Notes under the pieces: generated by a model
What the model saw: the letters and a program-made list of their open reading frames with translations, nothing else
What the model was told of the DNA's origin: nothing
The model's database searches: none
Program-made: the position numbers and the translations under genes
In this document: in pieces, positions 33,732 through 39,082 of the stretch
Numbering within the stretch: position 1 is the stretch's first letter
Layout: the number at the start of each line of letters is the position of its first letter
From: an uncultured Geobacteraceae bacterium
Lineage (GTDB): Bacteria; Desulfobacterota; Desulfuromonadia; Geobacterales; Pseudopelobacteraceae
Direction: 5' to 3'
DNA length: 41,257 nucleotides
NCBI GenBank assembly: GCA_903852495.1
Contig: CAINRC010000005.1
Location: 1-41,257 of the forward strand

Positions 33732-34220
33732 TCACCACCAACTTCCGTTTTTTTTACTCATTTTGGCTTCCGTTGTTCCTGTGCAATCAATAGGATCACC
33801 GTCTGATGTTTTTCCCTCTATTCTAGTCGTACCTCTTGTCTTGATCGTTTTAAAAAACGAATCATAGACTCCATTGTAGGTAGCTTTGTTCGCTGTTAAT
33901 GTTATGCCCCGGTTGTCTGTGGAAGCAATTCCTTCGTAGGTGATATTTTTCCCGGTAACAGTTCCGCTCCGCTGGGCATTGTTCTGATCCGTAAATCTGA
34001 TAGAACAACCAGTCTGTTCCAGTATGATTGTTCCACTCGTGCTGCCCCTCTTCGTATCCCTGCCACAAGTTACTTTCACATCTTCTCGGACGTCCCAGCT
34101 GCCAGAAACGTTCTCACATTTTGACGAAGTTTCCGAAGGGCTATCGAAGATGCCTGCCTGTGAAATACCGACCGTCGCCAAAACCAGTGCTGCTGATGCA
34201 CAGAAAATCATTTTTTTCAT
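33732..34220 (-). CDS. Secreted protein directly after the sigma-54 promoter
   Basis: 162 residues. The signal MKKMIFCASAALVLATVGISQAG ends near residue 22. The mature part starts with IFDSPSETSSKCENVSGSWDV and is Thr/Gly-rich with beta-strand repeats, containing three or four cysteines. No family recognised. Its ATG at 34220 follows the activator gene on the same strand, and a sigma-54 promoter (34306) with a 5' leader of about 76 bases lies in the gap. GGGAGGAT is upstream of the start. It is the likely first gene of the activator's own target operon. Confidence 0.68.
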   Translation of the reverse strand: MKKMIFCASAALVLATVGISQAGIFDSPSETSSKCENVSGSWDVREDVKVTCGRDTKRGSTSGTIILEQTGCSIRFTDQNNAQRSGTVTGKNITYEGIASTDNRGITLTANKATYNGVYDSFFKTIKTRGTTRIEGKTSDGDPIDCTGTTEAKMSKKNGSWW

Positions 34221-34305
34221 GATGCTATCCTCCCGCTATTTTGTTGTGTAGAACCCGAATTACTTTTGCTGTCTCTGCAGGTTTTCTTCCCGTACTTACA
34301 GACAG

Positions 34306-34321
34306 AGCATCATGCGTGCCA
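34306..34321 (-). promoter_or_regulatory. Sigma-54 (-24/-12) promoter next to its activator gene
   Basis: Read on the minus strand TGGCACGCATGATGCT, matching the consensus TGGCACG-N4-TTGCW at all but one position. The predicted start is near 34296, 76 bases before the ATG of the secreted protein. It lies directly after the sigma-54 activator gene. Confidence 0.82.
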
Positions 34322-34384
34322 GAAACGTTTGCAAAAACAAATCAATAACTTACAAAACAACCACTGCCAACTTCCGTCCGCAAC

Positions 34385-34401
34385 CGCCAACTGCGTTGGC
34401 G
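34385..34401. promoter_or_regulatory. Palindromic activator site (UAS) upstream of the sigma-54 promoter
   Basis: CGCCAAC-TGC-GTTGGCG is a perfect 17-bp inverted repeat centred about 97 bp upstream of the predicted start. This is the distance at which sigma-54 activators bind. A second GCCAAC half-site sits at 34366. The same repeat with the same spacing occurs at 39068-39082. Confidence 0.7.
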
Positions 34402-34413
34402 TAGACGTTAACA

Positions 34414-35637
34414 TCACTTTGCTTCCAGTCGCTTCAGCTTTTTGCGCAACCCTTCCCTGCTCAGGCCCAGGCGCGCCGCCGCCACGGTTTTATTACCCCC
34501 CGCTTCACCCAGCACCCGCTCGATCTGCTCCGCTTCGACTCCCTTCAGCAGTGATGCACCACCCTGCTTGGTTCCCCGGTACTGCCTCAAGGTTTCAGAG
34601 AGTTCCGCCGGGGTGATAATATCGCTGCAGGCCAGCACCACTGCCCGCTCCACCTCGTTTTCCAACTCGCGCACATTGCCGGGCCAGGGATAGCGGCGCA
34701 GCAGATCCACCAGTTCTCTGGAAAAGCGGAGCTGTGGTTTCAAGCAGGTGCGCCCCCATTTTTCCAGCAGGCGGCGGGAAATCAGATCAACATCTTCCAC
34801 CCGCTCGCGCAGCGGAGGAATGCGCAGTTCCACACCATTCAGGCGGTAATACAGGTCTTCGCGGAAGGTTCCATTGATGATTTCCTTTTTCAGATCACGG
34901 TTGGTGGCGGCGATGATGCGCAGATCAACAGGTATGGTTGTGCGACCACCGACACGCTCAAGGGTGCGCTCTTCCAAAAGACGCAGCATCTTGACCTGCA
35001 GTTGCAGCGGCATTTCGCCAACCTCGTCCAGAAACAGGGTGCCCCCCAGAGCCTGTTCCACCTTGCCGATGCGCGCCTCCACCCCGGTAGCGACACCCTT
35101 CTCGATCCCGAACATTTCGCTCTCGAAGATGCTTTCCGGAATGGCCGAACAGTTGACCGCGACAAATGGTTTGGCGCTGCGTCCGCTGTTAAAATGGATC
35201 GCCTTGGCAAACAGTTCCTTGCCGGTGCCGGTTTCACCGCTGATAAGCACGGAAAGATGAGAATCGGCAATTTTCTCTGCCATGGCGACCACCCCCCGGA
35301 TCGGGGCGCTGGTGCCGAGAATTGCTGAAAAGGGAAACGTCCGGCGCAGGGTTTTTTTCAGGGTACTGTTTTCACGGGTCAGCTGCGCCCTGGCTTCCCG
35401 CAGTTCGGCCTCTATCCGGCGTAAGTCCTCGATATTCTGTTCTAACTGGTATTCACGCGCCTCGATCTTGACAGCCATCATGCCGAAGGTCTCGGCAAAG
35501 CGGGCAATGAGGGGCGGGTAAACACCGCTTTTTGTCAGTTCAAAAATATCGTCATATTGCCCGTAGCGCCCCATGGAGAGGTCTTCGGCCACCACAATCA
35601 TGCGGTCAAGCAGTTGTTTAACCGGTATGTTTTCCAT
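34414..35637 (-). CDS. Sigma-54-dependent activator with variant GAFTGA loop
   Basis: 407 residues. The N-terminus (about 1-100) is HAMP- or coiled-coil-like with no receiver or GAF domain, so the input signal is unclear. The AAA domain has Walker A GETGTGKE (134-141), Walker B LFLDEVGE (201-208) and the R-finger region near 255-270. The loop that grips sigma-54 reads GVATGV (181-186) instead of GAFTGA, losing the phenylalanine. A Fis-type helix-turn-helix ends the protein (about 370-405). The ATG at 35637 has GAGAGGG upstream. A promoter with its likely binding site lies directly downstream, consistent with local control of the secreted-protein genes. Confidence 0.88.
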   Translation of the reverse strand: MENIPVKQLLDRMIVVAEDLSMGRYGQYDDIFELTKSGVYPPLIARFAETFGMMAVKIEAREYQLEQNIEDLRRIEAELREARAQLTRENSTLKKTLRRTFPFSAILGTSAPIRGVVAMAEKIADSHLSVLISGETGTGKELFAKAIHFNSGRSAKPFVAVNCSAIPESIFESEMFGIEKGVATGVEARIGKVEQALGGTLFLDEVGEMPLQLQVKMLRLLEERTLERVGGRTTIPVDLRIIAATNRDLKKEIINGTFREDLYYRLNGVELRIPPLRERVEDVDLISRRLLEKWGRTCLKPQLRFSRELVDLLRRYPWPGNVRELENEVERAVVLACSDIITPAELSETLRQYRGTKQGGASLLKGVEAEQIERVLGEAGGNKTVAAARLGLSREGLRKKLKRLEAK

Positions 35638-35690
35638 ATTTCCCTCTCCAGTGGAAAGCTGATGTGATGTTACATATTTCTGCAATTAAT

Positions 35691-35753
35691 CCCTCCCCGC
35701 TCCCCTTATCAGGGGAGCGGTTTTTAAACCTCCCCCCCTGATAAGGGGGGAGA
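35691..35753. repeat. GC-rich paired palindromic repeat (copy C)
   Basis: CTCCCCGCTCCCCTTATCAGGGGAGCGG and CCTCCCCCCCTGATAAGGGGGGAG form two hairpins around TTTTTAAA. It lies between the activator start and the pentapeptide-repeat gene. The inner word CCCCTTATCAGGGG recurs in copy G. Confidence 0.75.
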
Positions 35754-35770
35754 CCTGAGCTAAAACTGAT

Positions 35771-36157
35771 TCAATCTCTTATGCATTGGCTTACAGAGCC
35801 TTGTTTGCATTCTTGCCCGTCTCGCCACTTTGCACCGGACAGTTTCGTTCCATACAATTGATCATAGGTCAGTTTTCCAGGTTTAAAATTCCGAAGGTCC
35901 GCTTTCTCCAGGTTCGCCATCATCAGGTTTGCACTGTCCAGGTTCGCGTTGCACAGGTTCGCCCCGCTCAGGTTCGCCCATTTCAGGCTCGCTCTGTACA
36001 GGTCCGCCCCGCTCAGGTCACAACCTTTGCATTCTTTTTTATCTTTGAGCTTCGCAACATCACCTTCATTAAAGGCATGTGCCGATCCAACGGCAAATAC
36101 CACCATGACTGCACCAGCTGTTACCAAGATATTTACCGCCACTGTTTTTGCTTTCAT
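35771..36157 (-). CDS. Secreted pentapeptide-repeat protein (shared leader, member 2)
   Basis: About 128 residues. A signal (MKAKTVAVNILVTAGAVMVVFAVGSAHA) is followed by KKECKGCDLSGADLYRASL and about eight pentapeptide repeats of A(N/D)LXX type (NLSGANLCNANLDSANLMMANLEKADL), which fold as a right-handed beta-helix. Two cysteines lie at each end. It is exported. GGAGGAAAAGACC stands before the ATG at 36157. The first codons and upstream region are nearly identical to those of the gene at 41117. Function unknown. Confidence 0.82.
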   Translation of the reverse strand: MKAKTVAVNILVTAGAVMVVFAVGSAHAFNEGDVAKLKDKKECKGCDLSGADLYRASLKWANLSGANLCNANLDSANLMMANLEKADLRNFKPGKLTYDQLYGTKLSGAKWRDGQECKQGSVSQCIRD

Positions 36158-36246
36158 GGTCTTTTCCTCCGGTTTATCTGTACTTCCGGTCTGCTTCCAG
36201 CTCTCAGCTCCCCTCCTTGCCAAGGAGGGGCCGGGGGTGGTGGCCT
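36133..36246. repeat. Duplicated leader block: start codons, 5' region and palindrome
   Basis: This stretch matches 41093-41207 almost base for base: codons for MKAKTVAV, the ribosome site, the upstream CTGTACTTCCGG region and the palindrome CTCCTTGCCAAGGAGGGG. Only the gene bodies differ. It is a recent duplication or a conserved cassette head. Confidence 0.85.
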
Positions 36247-36299
36247 TTGACTGCAATCTTACCACCCCCCGACCCCCTCCTTAAAAACAGGAGGGGGAG
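36207..36299. repeat. GC-rich paired palindromic repeat (copy D)
   Basis: CTCCCCTCCTTGCCAAGGAGGGG at one end and CCCCCTCCTTAAAAACAGGAGGGGG at the other are joined by GGGGGTGGT and ACCACCCCCC, which pair with each other. The result is a long hairpin with two end hairpins, upstream of the pentapeptide-repeat gene. Confidence 0.8.
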
Positions 36300-36331
36300 T
36301 TAACATCTTGCAATTCTTATATATTAGAGTA

Positions 36332-36416
36332 GAACCCCTCTAAATCTCCCCTTATCTAAGGGGTTACTTCAAAGCTTCCCCCCTTAGGTAAGGGGGGACT
36401 GAGGGGGGTTAGATTT
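36332..36416. repeat. GC-rich paired palindromic repeat (copy E)
   Basis: AACCCCTCTAAATCT at the left pairs with the right-end GGGGGGTTAGATTT, and the inner parts CCCCTTATCTAAGGGG and CCCCCCTTAGGTAAGGGGGG each form a hairpin. It is a divergent member of the same layout, downstream of the DUF1566 chimera. Confidence 0.75.
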
Positions 36417-36430
36417 AAAGTTACAGCGTA

Positions 36431-36898
36431 CTACTGTCCGCCACGAACTGGCCAGACATAGTAGACATCCGTCCTATTGCTGACGTTCGCGTAGCCAACG
36501 TCCATGTACACGAGCCAGGCGAGCGTAGTGTTATTGGCGTCGGGACTGGACGACCAATAGTAGGTGGACTGGACGTTATTAAATTGTGACTTGCTCCCAT
36601 AAATATCTACCAATTCTTCTTTCGTAGGCAAGCGCCACTGCCCGGCTGTAGAACCGTCTTTAAGACCGCAATCACCGGATTTCAAGCTTCTCGCACGAGC
36701 CTTGGCATCATTCCAGTTCATGCTGCCCAGTTTGCCACCAAGCCGAGGTTCCTCATGAAGTGACGCCACAAAATCACCCCCACCAAGTACGCGCTCGTCA
36801 TAATCACCCAGCAATGCACCATTGCTTTTGAGCATCTGACTGCGATGTAATCCGCCGCCAACCAATTCAGGGCGTTTTCCAATGAAGCAATAAAGCAG
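36431..36898 (-). CDS. DUF1566-domain protein fused to RAYT transposase remnant
   Basis: An open frame of about 156 residues with no signal peptide and no good start. Residues encoded from 36898 to about 36745 read FIGKRPELVGGGLHRS and YDERVLGGGDFVASL, the C-terminal segment of REP-associated tyrosine (Y1) transposases. From about 36740 the frame continues as a DUF1566/Lcl C-terminal domain (WNDAKARARSL, WRLPTKEELVDIYGS, TYYWSSSPD and VWPVRGGQ). It looks like a fossil junction of two gene fragments, although the frame stays open. A TTG at 36865 could start it. Probably a decaying pseudogene. Confidence 0.6.
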   Translation of the reverse strand: MLYCFIGKRPELVGGGLHRSQMLKSNGALLGDYDERVLGGGDFVASLHEEPRLGGKLGSMNWNDAKARARSLKSGDCGLKDGSTAGQWRLPTKEELVDIYGSKSQFNNVQSTYYWSSSPDANNTTLAWLVYMDVGYANVSNRTDVYYVWPVRGGQ

Positions 36899-36943
36899 CT
36901 ACGTCCCCTAAGCCCCCACTTTTCCTCCTTTGTTTATTATATC

Positions 36944-37030
36944 GTTCCCACGCTCCAGCGTGGGAATGCAGCCCCGGACGCTCCAGCGTCCCGTCTGCCA
37001 GCAAACCCCTGGTCTGAACCTGACTTGACT
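36944..37030. repeat. REP-type repeat, left of the toxin-antitoxin pair
   Basis: TCCCACGCTCCAGCGTGGGA is a perfect hairpin, followed by GGACGCTCCAGCGTCC (a second hairpin) and CCGTCTGCCAGCAAACCCCTGGTCTGAACCTGACTTGAC. The word CGTCCCGTCTGCCA and the ACCCTGTCTGAACC-type tail recur at 37780-37832, to the right of the pair. REP sequences of this kind often accompany RAYT transposases, whose relics lie alongside. Confidence 0.7.
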
Positions 37031-37053
37031 TATTTACTATGCGAATGCATAAT
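37025..37053 (+). promoter_or_regulatory. Promoter of the PIN/RHH toxin-antitoxin pair
   Basis: TTGACT (37025-37030) and CATAAT (37048-37053) are 17 bases apart, a strong sigma-70 match. An inverted repeat GAATGC (37042-37047) with GCATTC (37079-37084) flanks the start point and may be the operator. Confidence 0.55.
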
Positions 37054-37098
37054 ATGATGTACAATGATGTCACTTTTTGCATTCATAAGGAGAACCAA

Positions 37099-37509
37099 AT
37101 GGGCTCGTTGCTTATAGACACCAATGTATATGTGGCCTTCAAACGTAACTATCAACCGGTGCTGAATCTACTTCGTCACGCTTCGGCTATCTTTCTGAAC
37201 ACGGTTATTCTTGGAGAGTTGCTGGCCGGTTTTCGTGGCGGCAATCGTGACGCCGAAAATCGCCGTGAACTTGACCAGTTTATCGATACTCCTCGTGTTT
37301 CCATGCTGCCGATAGATGACGGCACTGCAGAATTTTTCTCTCTTGTTTTTAACCAGCTCAAAAAGCAGGGAACTCCTATACCCACAAATGACATCTGGAT
37401 TGCGGCGTCAGCCATGCAACACGGCCTGGCACTTTCATCGTTGGATGGCCATTTTTCAAACATTGCCGGATTGAATATCATTTCCGGAATTCAGGAGGCA
37501 ACACCATGA
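37099..37509 (+). CDS. PIN-domain ribonuclease toxin (VapC/FitB type)
   Basis: About 136 residues. The acidic metal site is D7, E40, D98 and D116 (IDTNVYVAF, ILGELLAGF, PTNDIWIAA and SSLDGHF). It should cut tRNA or other RNA unless bound by its partner. AAGGAG lies 5 bases before the ATG at 37099. The antitoxin gene overlaps its stop by 4 bases, so the toxin comes first, opposite to the usual vapBC order. The pair stands between two REP-type direct repeats. Confidence 0.88.
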   Translation: MGSLLIDTNVYVAFKRNYQPVLNLLRHASAIFLNTVILGELLAGFRGGNRDAENRRELDQFIDTPRVSMLPIDDGTAEFFSLVFNQLKKQGTPIPTNDIWIAASAMQHGLALSSLDGHFSNIAGLNIISGIQEATP

Positions 37510-37763
37510 CAACCATGACACTGCGCGGTATCGACGATGATCTTGCTGAGACATTGAAAGAACAGGCACGACAAAAAGGGGTCAGCCTCAACACTTTGGC
37601 GCTGCAACTCATCCGTAAGGCTGCCGGACTGGACAAACCCAAACGATTGACTCTGTATAACGATCTGGACAGTTTGGCCGGCACCTGGAGTGCTGAAAAC
37701 GAAGCAGAGTTCCACGCCGTGACTTCATCTCTTTCTTCAATAGATAAAGACCTCTGGCAATAA
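37506..37763 (+). CDS. Ribbon-helix-helix antitoxin (FitA type)
   Basis: 85 residues. The N-terminal ribbon-helix-helix (MTLRGIDDDLAETLKEQARQ) binds the operator. The C-terminal tail (LYNDLDSLAGTWSAENEAEF) should wrap the PIN toxin. The length and the LAGTWS region fit FitA-like antitoxins. Its ATG overlaps the toxin stop (ATGA) for coupled translation. It ends 16 bases before the right-hand REP repeat. Confidence 0.86.
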   Translation: MTTMTLRGIDDDLAETLKEQARQKGVSLNTLALQLIRKAAGLDKPKRLTLYNDLDSLAGTWSAENEAEFHAVTSSLSSIDKDLWQ

Positions 37764-37779
37764 ACTCATTCGTTTATCA

Positions 37780-37832
37780 TTCCCACGCTCCAGCGTCCCG
37801 TCTGCCATCAAACCCTGTCTGAACCTTGATTC
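37780..37832. repeat. REP-type repeat, right of the toxin-antitoxin pair
   Basis: The direct repeat TTCCCACGCTCCAGCG and CCGTCTGCCA, followed by the ACCCTGTCTGAACCTTGA-type tail, matches the left repeat but lacks 28 internal bases. A relaxed version (CATTCCCACGCCGGAGCGTG) recurs at about 37904-37930. Confidence 0.65.
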
Positions 37833-37997
37833 GCAGGATTCAAGGGTTAGCATGATTACTATCCGGTTAATCCTTCAATCCCATAAATCATGGTTCAGAC
37901 ATCTTGCATTCCCACGCCGGAGCGTGTGAACGATAAAGAATAATCAAATAACCTATGGTCCGCTACGAACAGGCAAAATAACCAAATTACCAAATCA

Positions 37998-38192
37998 TCA
38001 TTTGCCGGAACGCACCGGGAGAGCCCGGTTGCTGCCGCCGTAAGACTGGGGATCCCAAAAAGGTCCGCCAAAGCCGAAAACGAAGAAGGCAGCCTCGGAA
38101 CCGCTTGTTTCCGAGGCCCAAACATACCACCCGGTTTTCGTTATCACAGATCCAAAGGCACCGCTGCTATACAGATTCCTCAGCTCGTCAAT
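37998..38192 (-). pseudogene. DUF1566 C-terminal relic
   Basis: Read on the minus strand, a frame runs IDELRNLYSSG, then ITKTGWYVWASETSGSEAAFF, then NRALPVRSGK and a stop at 37998-38000. This is a DUF1566/Lcl-like domain end with the usual W-ASET and LPVR-G words. There is no start, and upstream in-frame lies a stop (about 38203). It is a cut-off piece joined to the RAYT relic. Confidence 0.65.
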
Positions 38193-38195
38193 ACT

Positions 38196-38264
38196 CGCTC
38201 ATTTCCACGTGTGGTCACATGATAAAACGTTCCGGGGTATGTTATGCATAAACGGTCGTGCCAT
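38196..38264 (-). pseudogene. RAYT transposase N-terminal relic with frameshift
   Basis: The minus strand begins ATGGCACGACCG (MARP) at 38264. After one extra T the frame reads LCITYPGTFYHVTTRGNER, the start of REP-associated tyrosine transposases. The sequence breaks off at about 38196, where the DUF1566 relic begins in another frame. The transposase's middle part is missing here. Its C-terminal segment lies at 36745-36898 in the same orientation. Confidence 0.68.
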
Positions 38265-38378
38265 TGAACCCTCATCCAAAACTTGTTTCGGATTTTATGA
38301 AATATGTAGCCCTGACCCCTGTGTATCCAGGCAGTTAACTTCAAAAGCTTGCCACAGCACAGATGTTTCATCTCCCTG

Positions 38379-38477
38379 CTACTCCTTGCAGAAGGAATAG
38401 GCCTTGTCCTCCAATTTCCCTTCCTTGCCCGGCTTACTGCAAATGCGAAATTTGTGATGCGCGCAAGCTACGACCCC
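38379..38477 (-). pseudogene. Truncated copy of the secreted-protein gene at 40686
   Basis: Reading CAHHKFRICSKPGKEGKLED, then KAYSFCKE and a stop at 38379-38381, this repeats the last 30-odd residues of the protein at 40686-41117, where the matching text is CAHHKFKICSKPGKEGKLED. The DNA match extends over 38364-38478. Upstream is only a stop and the word GGAGGAAAA. It is a 3'-end relic. Confidence 0.75.
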
Positions 38478-38528
38478 TTAGCCCCCCTGTAATTTTCCTC
38501 CCCTAGAGTTATGTCGTATTAGTAAACA

Positions 38529-38846
38529 TCAATACCACTGCCTACCCATGTAGTCAGCATGTTTGATGAAACCTATCATGCCAGTGTCGTCTTTTTTTTG
38601 TATCTTTAACCACATATCGCCGTTTCTGACACAAACGATAGCTAAAATGTACGCTCTTTCCTCGTATTCCAACGTACCAATGAGGTTAAATTCAATAGGA
38701 TTCGGATAGATTCTATTAGGGGTGGACACTGGATGCATTATTGTTTGACCCACATAATAAGTATTTTCTGGACATTCCGCCAGGCATACCCCTGCTGGCA
38801 TTACACACCACATCATCGCCACCATCGCCACCGTTTTTATTTTCAT
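38529..38846 (-). CDS. Secreted protein with the shared leader (member 3)
   Basis: About 105 residues. The signal MKIKTVAMVAMMWCVMPAGVCLAE is cut near residue 23. The mature part (CPENTYYVGQTIMHP onward) has two cysteines and a small beta-rich, SH3-like run (GDMWLKIQKKDDTGMIGFIKH). GGAGGAAAAGATC precedes the ATG at 38846 and the first residues match the leaders at 36157 and 41117. A palindromic repeat (38882) and a copy of the sigma-54 control block (38966-39082) lie upstream. Function unknown. Confidence 0.7.
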   Translation of the reverse strand: MKIKTVAMVAMMWCVMPAGVCLAECPENTYYVGQTIMHPVSTPNRIYPNPIEFNLIGTLEYEERAYILAIVCVRNGDMWLKIQKKDDTGMIGFIKHADYMGRQWY

Positions 38847-38881
38847 GATCTTTTCCTCCGGTTTTTTTTAATTTAAACAAT

Positions 38882-38930
38882 TAACCCCATCCCCACCCCG
38901 ACCCTCCCCTTGAAAGGGAGGGAGAGCTAC
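38882..38930. repeat. GC-rich palindromic repeat (copy F)
   Basis: CCCCATCCCCACCCCGACCCTCCCCTTGAAAGGGAGGG carries one hairpin (CTCCCCTTGAAAGGGAG) plus C-rich flank, the half-element of copy A. Confidence 0.7.
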
Positions 38931-38965
38931 AACCCTTTTTCAAATGGCTGCCAACCACCATTTTC

Positions 38966-39082
38966 TCTTCCTGCACTTATACAGTTAGCATCATGCATGT
39001 CAGAAACATTTATAAAATCAAATCAATAACTTACAAACAAAACCACCGCCAACTTCCGTCCACTGCCGCCAACTGTGTTGGC
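38966..39082. repeat. Duplicated sigma-54 control block (copy 2)
   Basis: Matches 34287-34401 in order and spacing. The -24/-12 region (38987-39002, minus strand TGACATGCATGATGCT) has a weaker -24 (GA for GG). The palindrome GCCAAC-TGT-GTTGGC is at 39068-39082, centred about 98 bp upstream of the predicted start near 38977. It lies partly inside the last codons of the lnt gene. Confidence 0.7.

Larger units (their letters stand above)
34287..34401. repeat. Duplicated sigma-54 control block (copy 1)
   Basis: About 115 bases, matching 38966-39082 with roughly 80 percent identity by eye. The words ACTTA, AGCATCATGC, CAGAAAC, AAATCAATAACTTACAAA, GCCAACTTCCGTCC and GCCAACTG(C/T)GTTGGC recur in the same order. 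The block contains the sigma-54 promoter and the activator-site palindrome. Confidence 0.8.
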
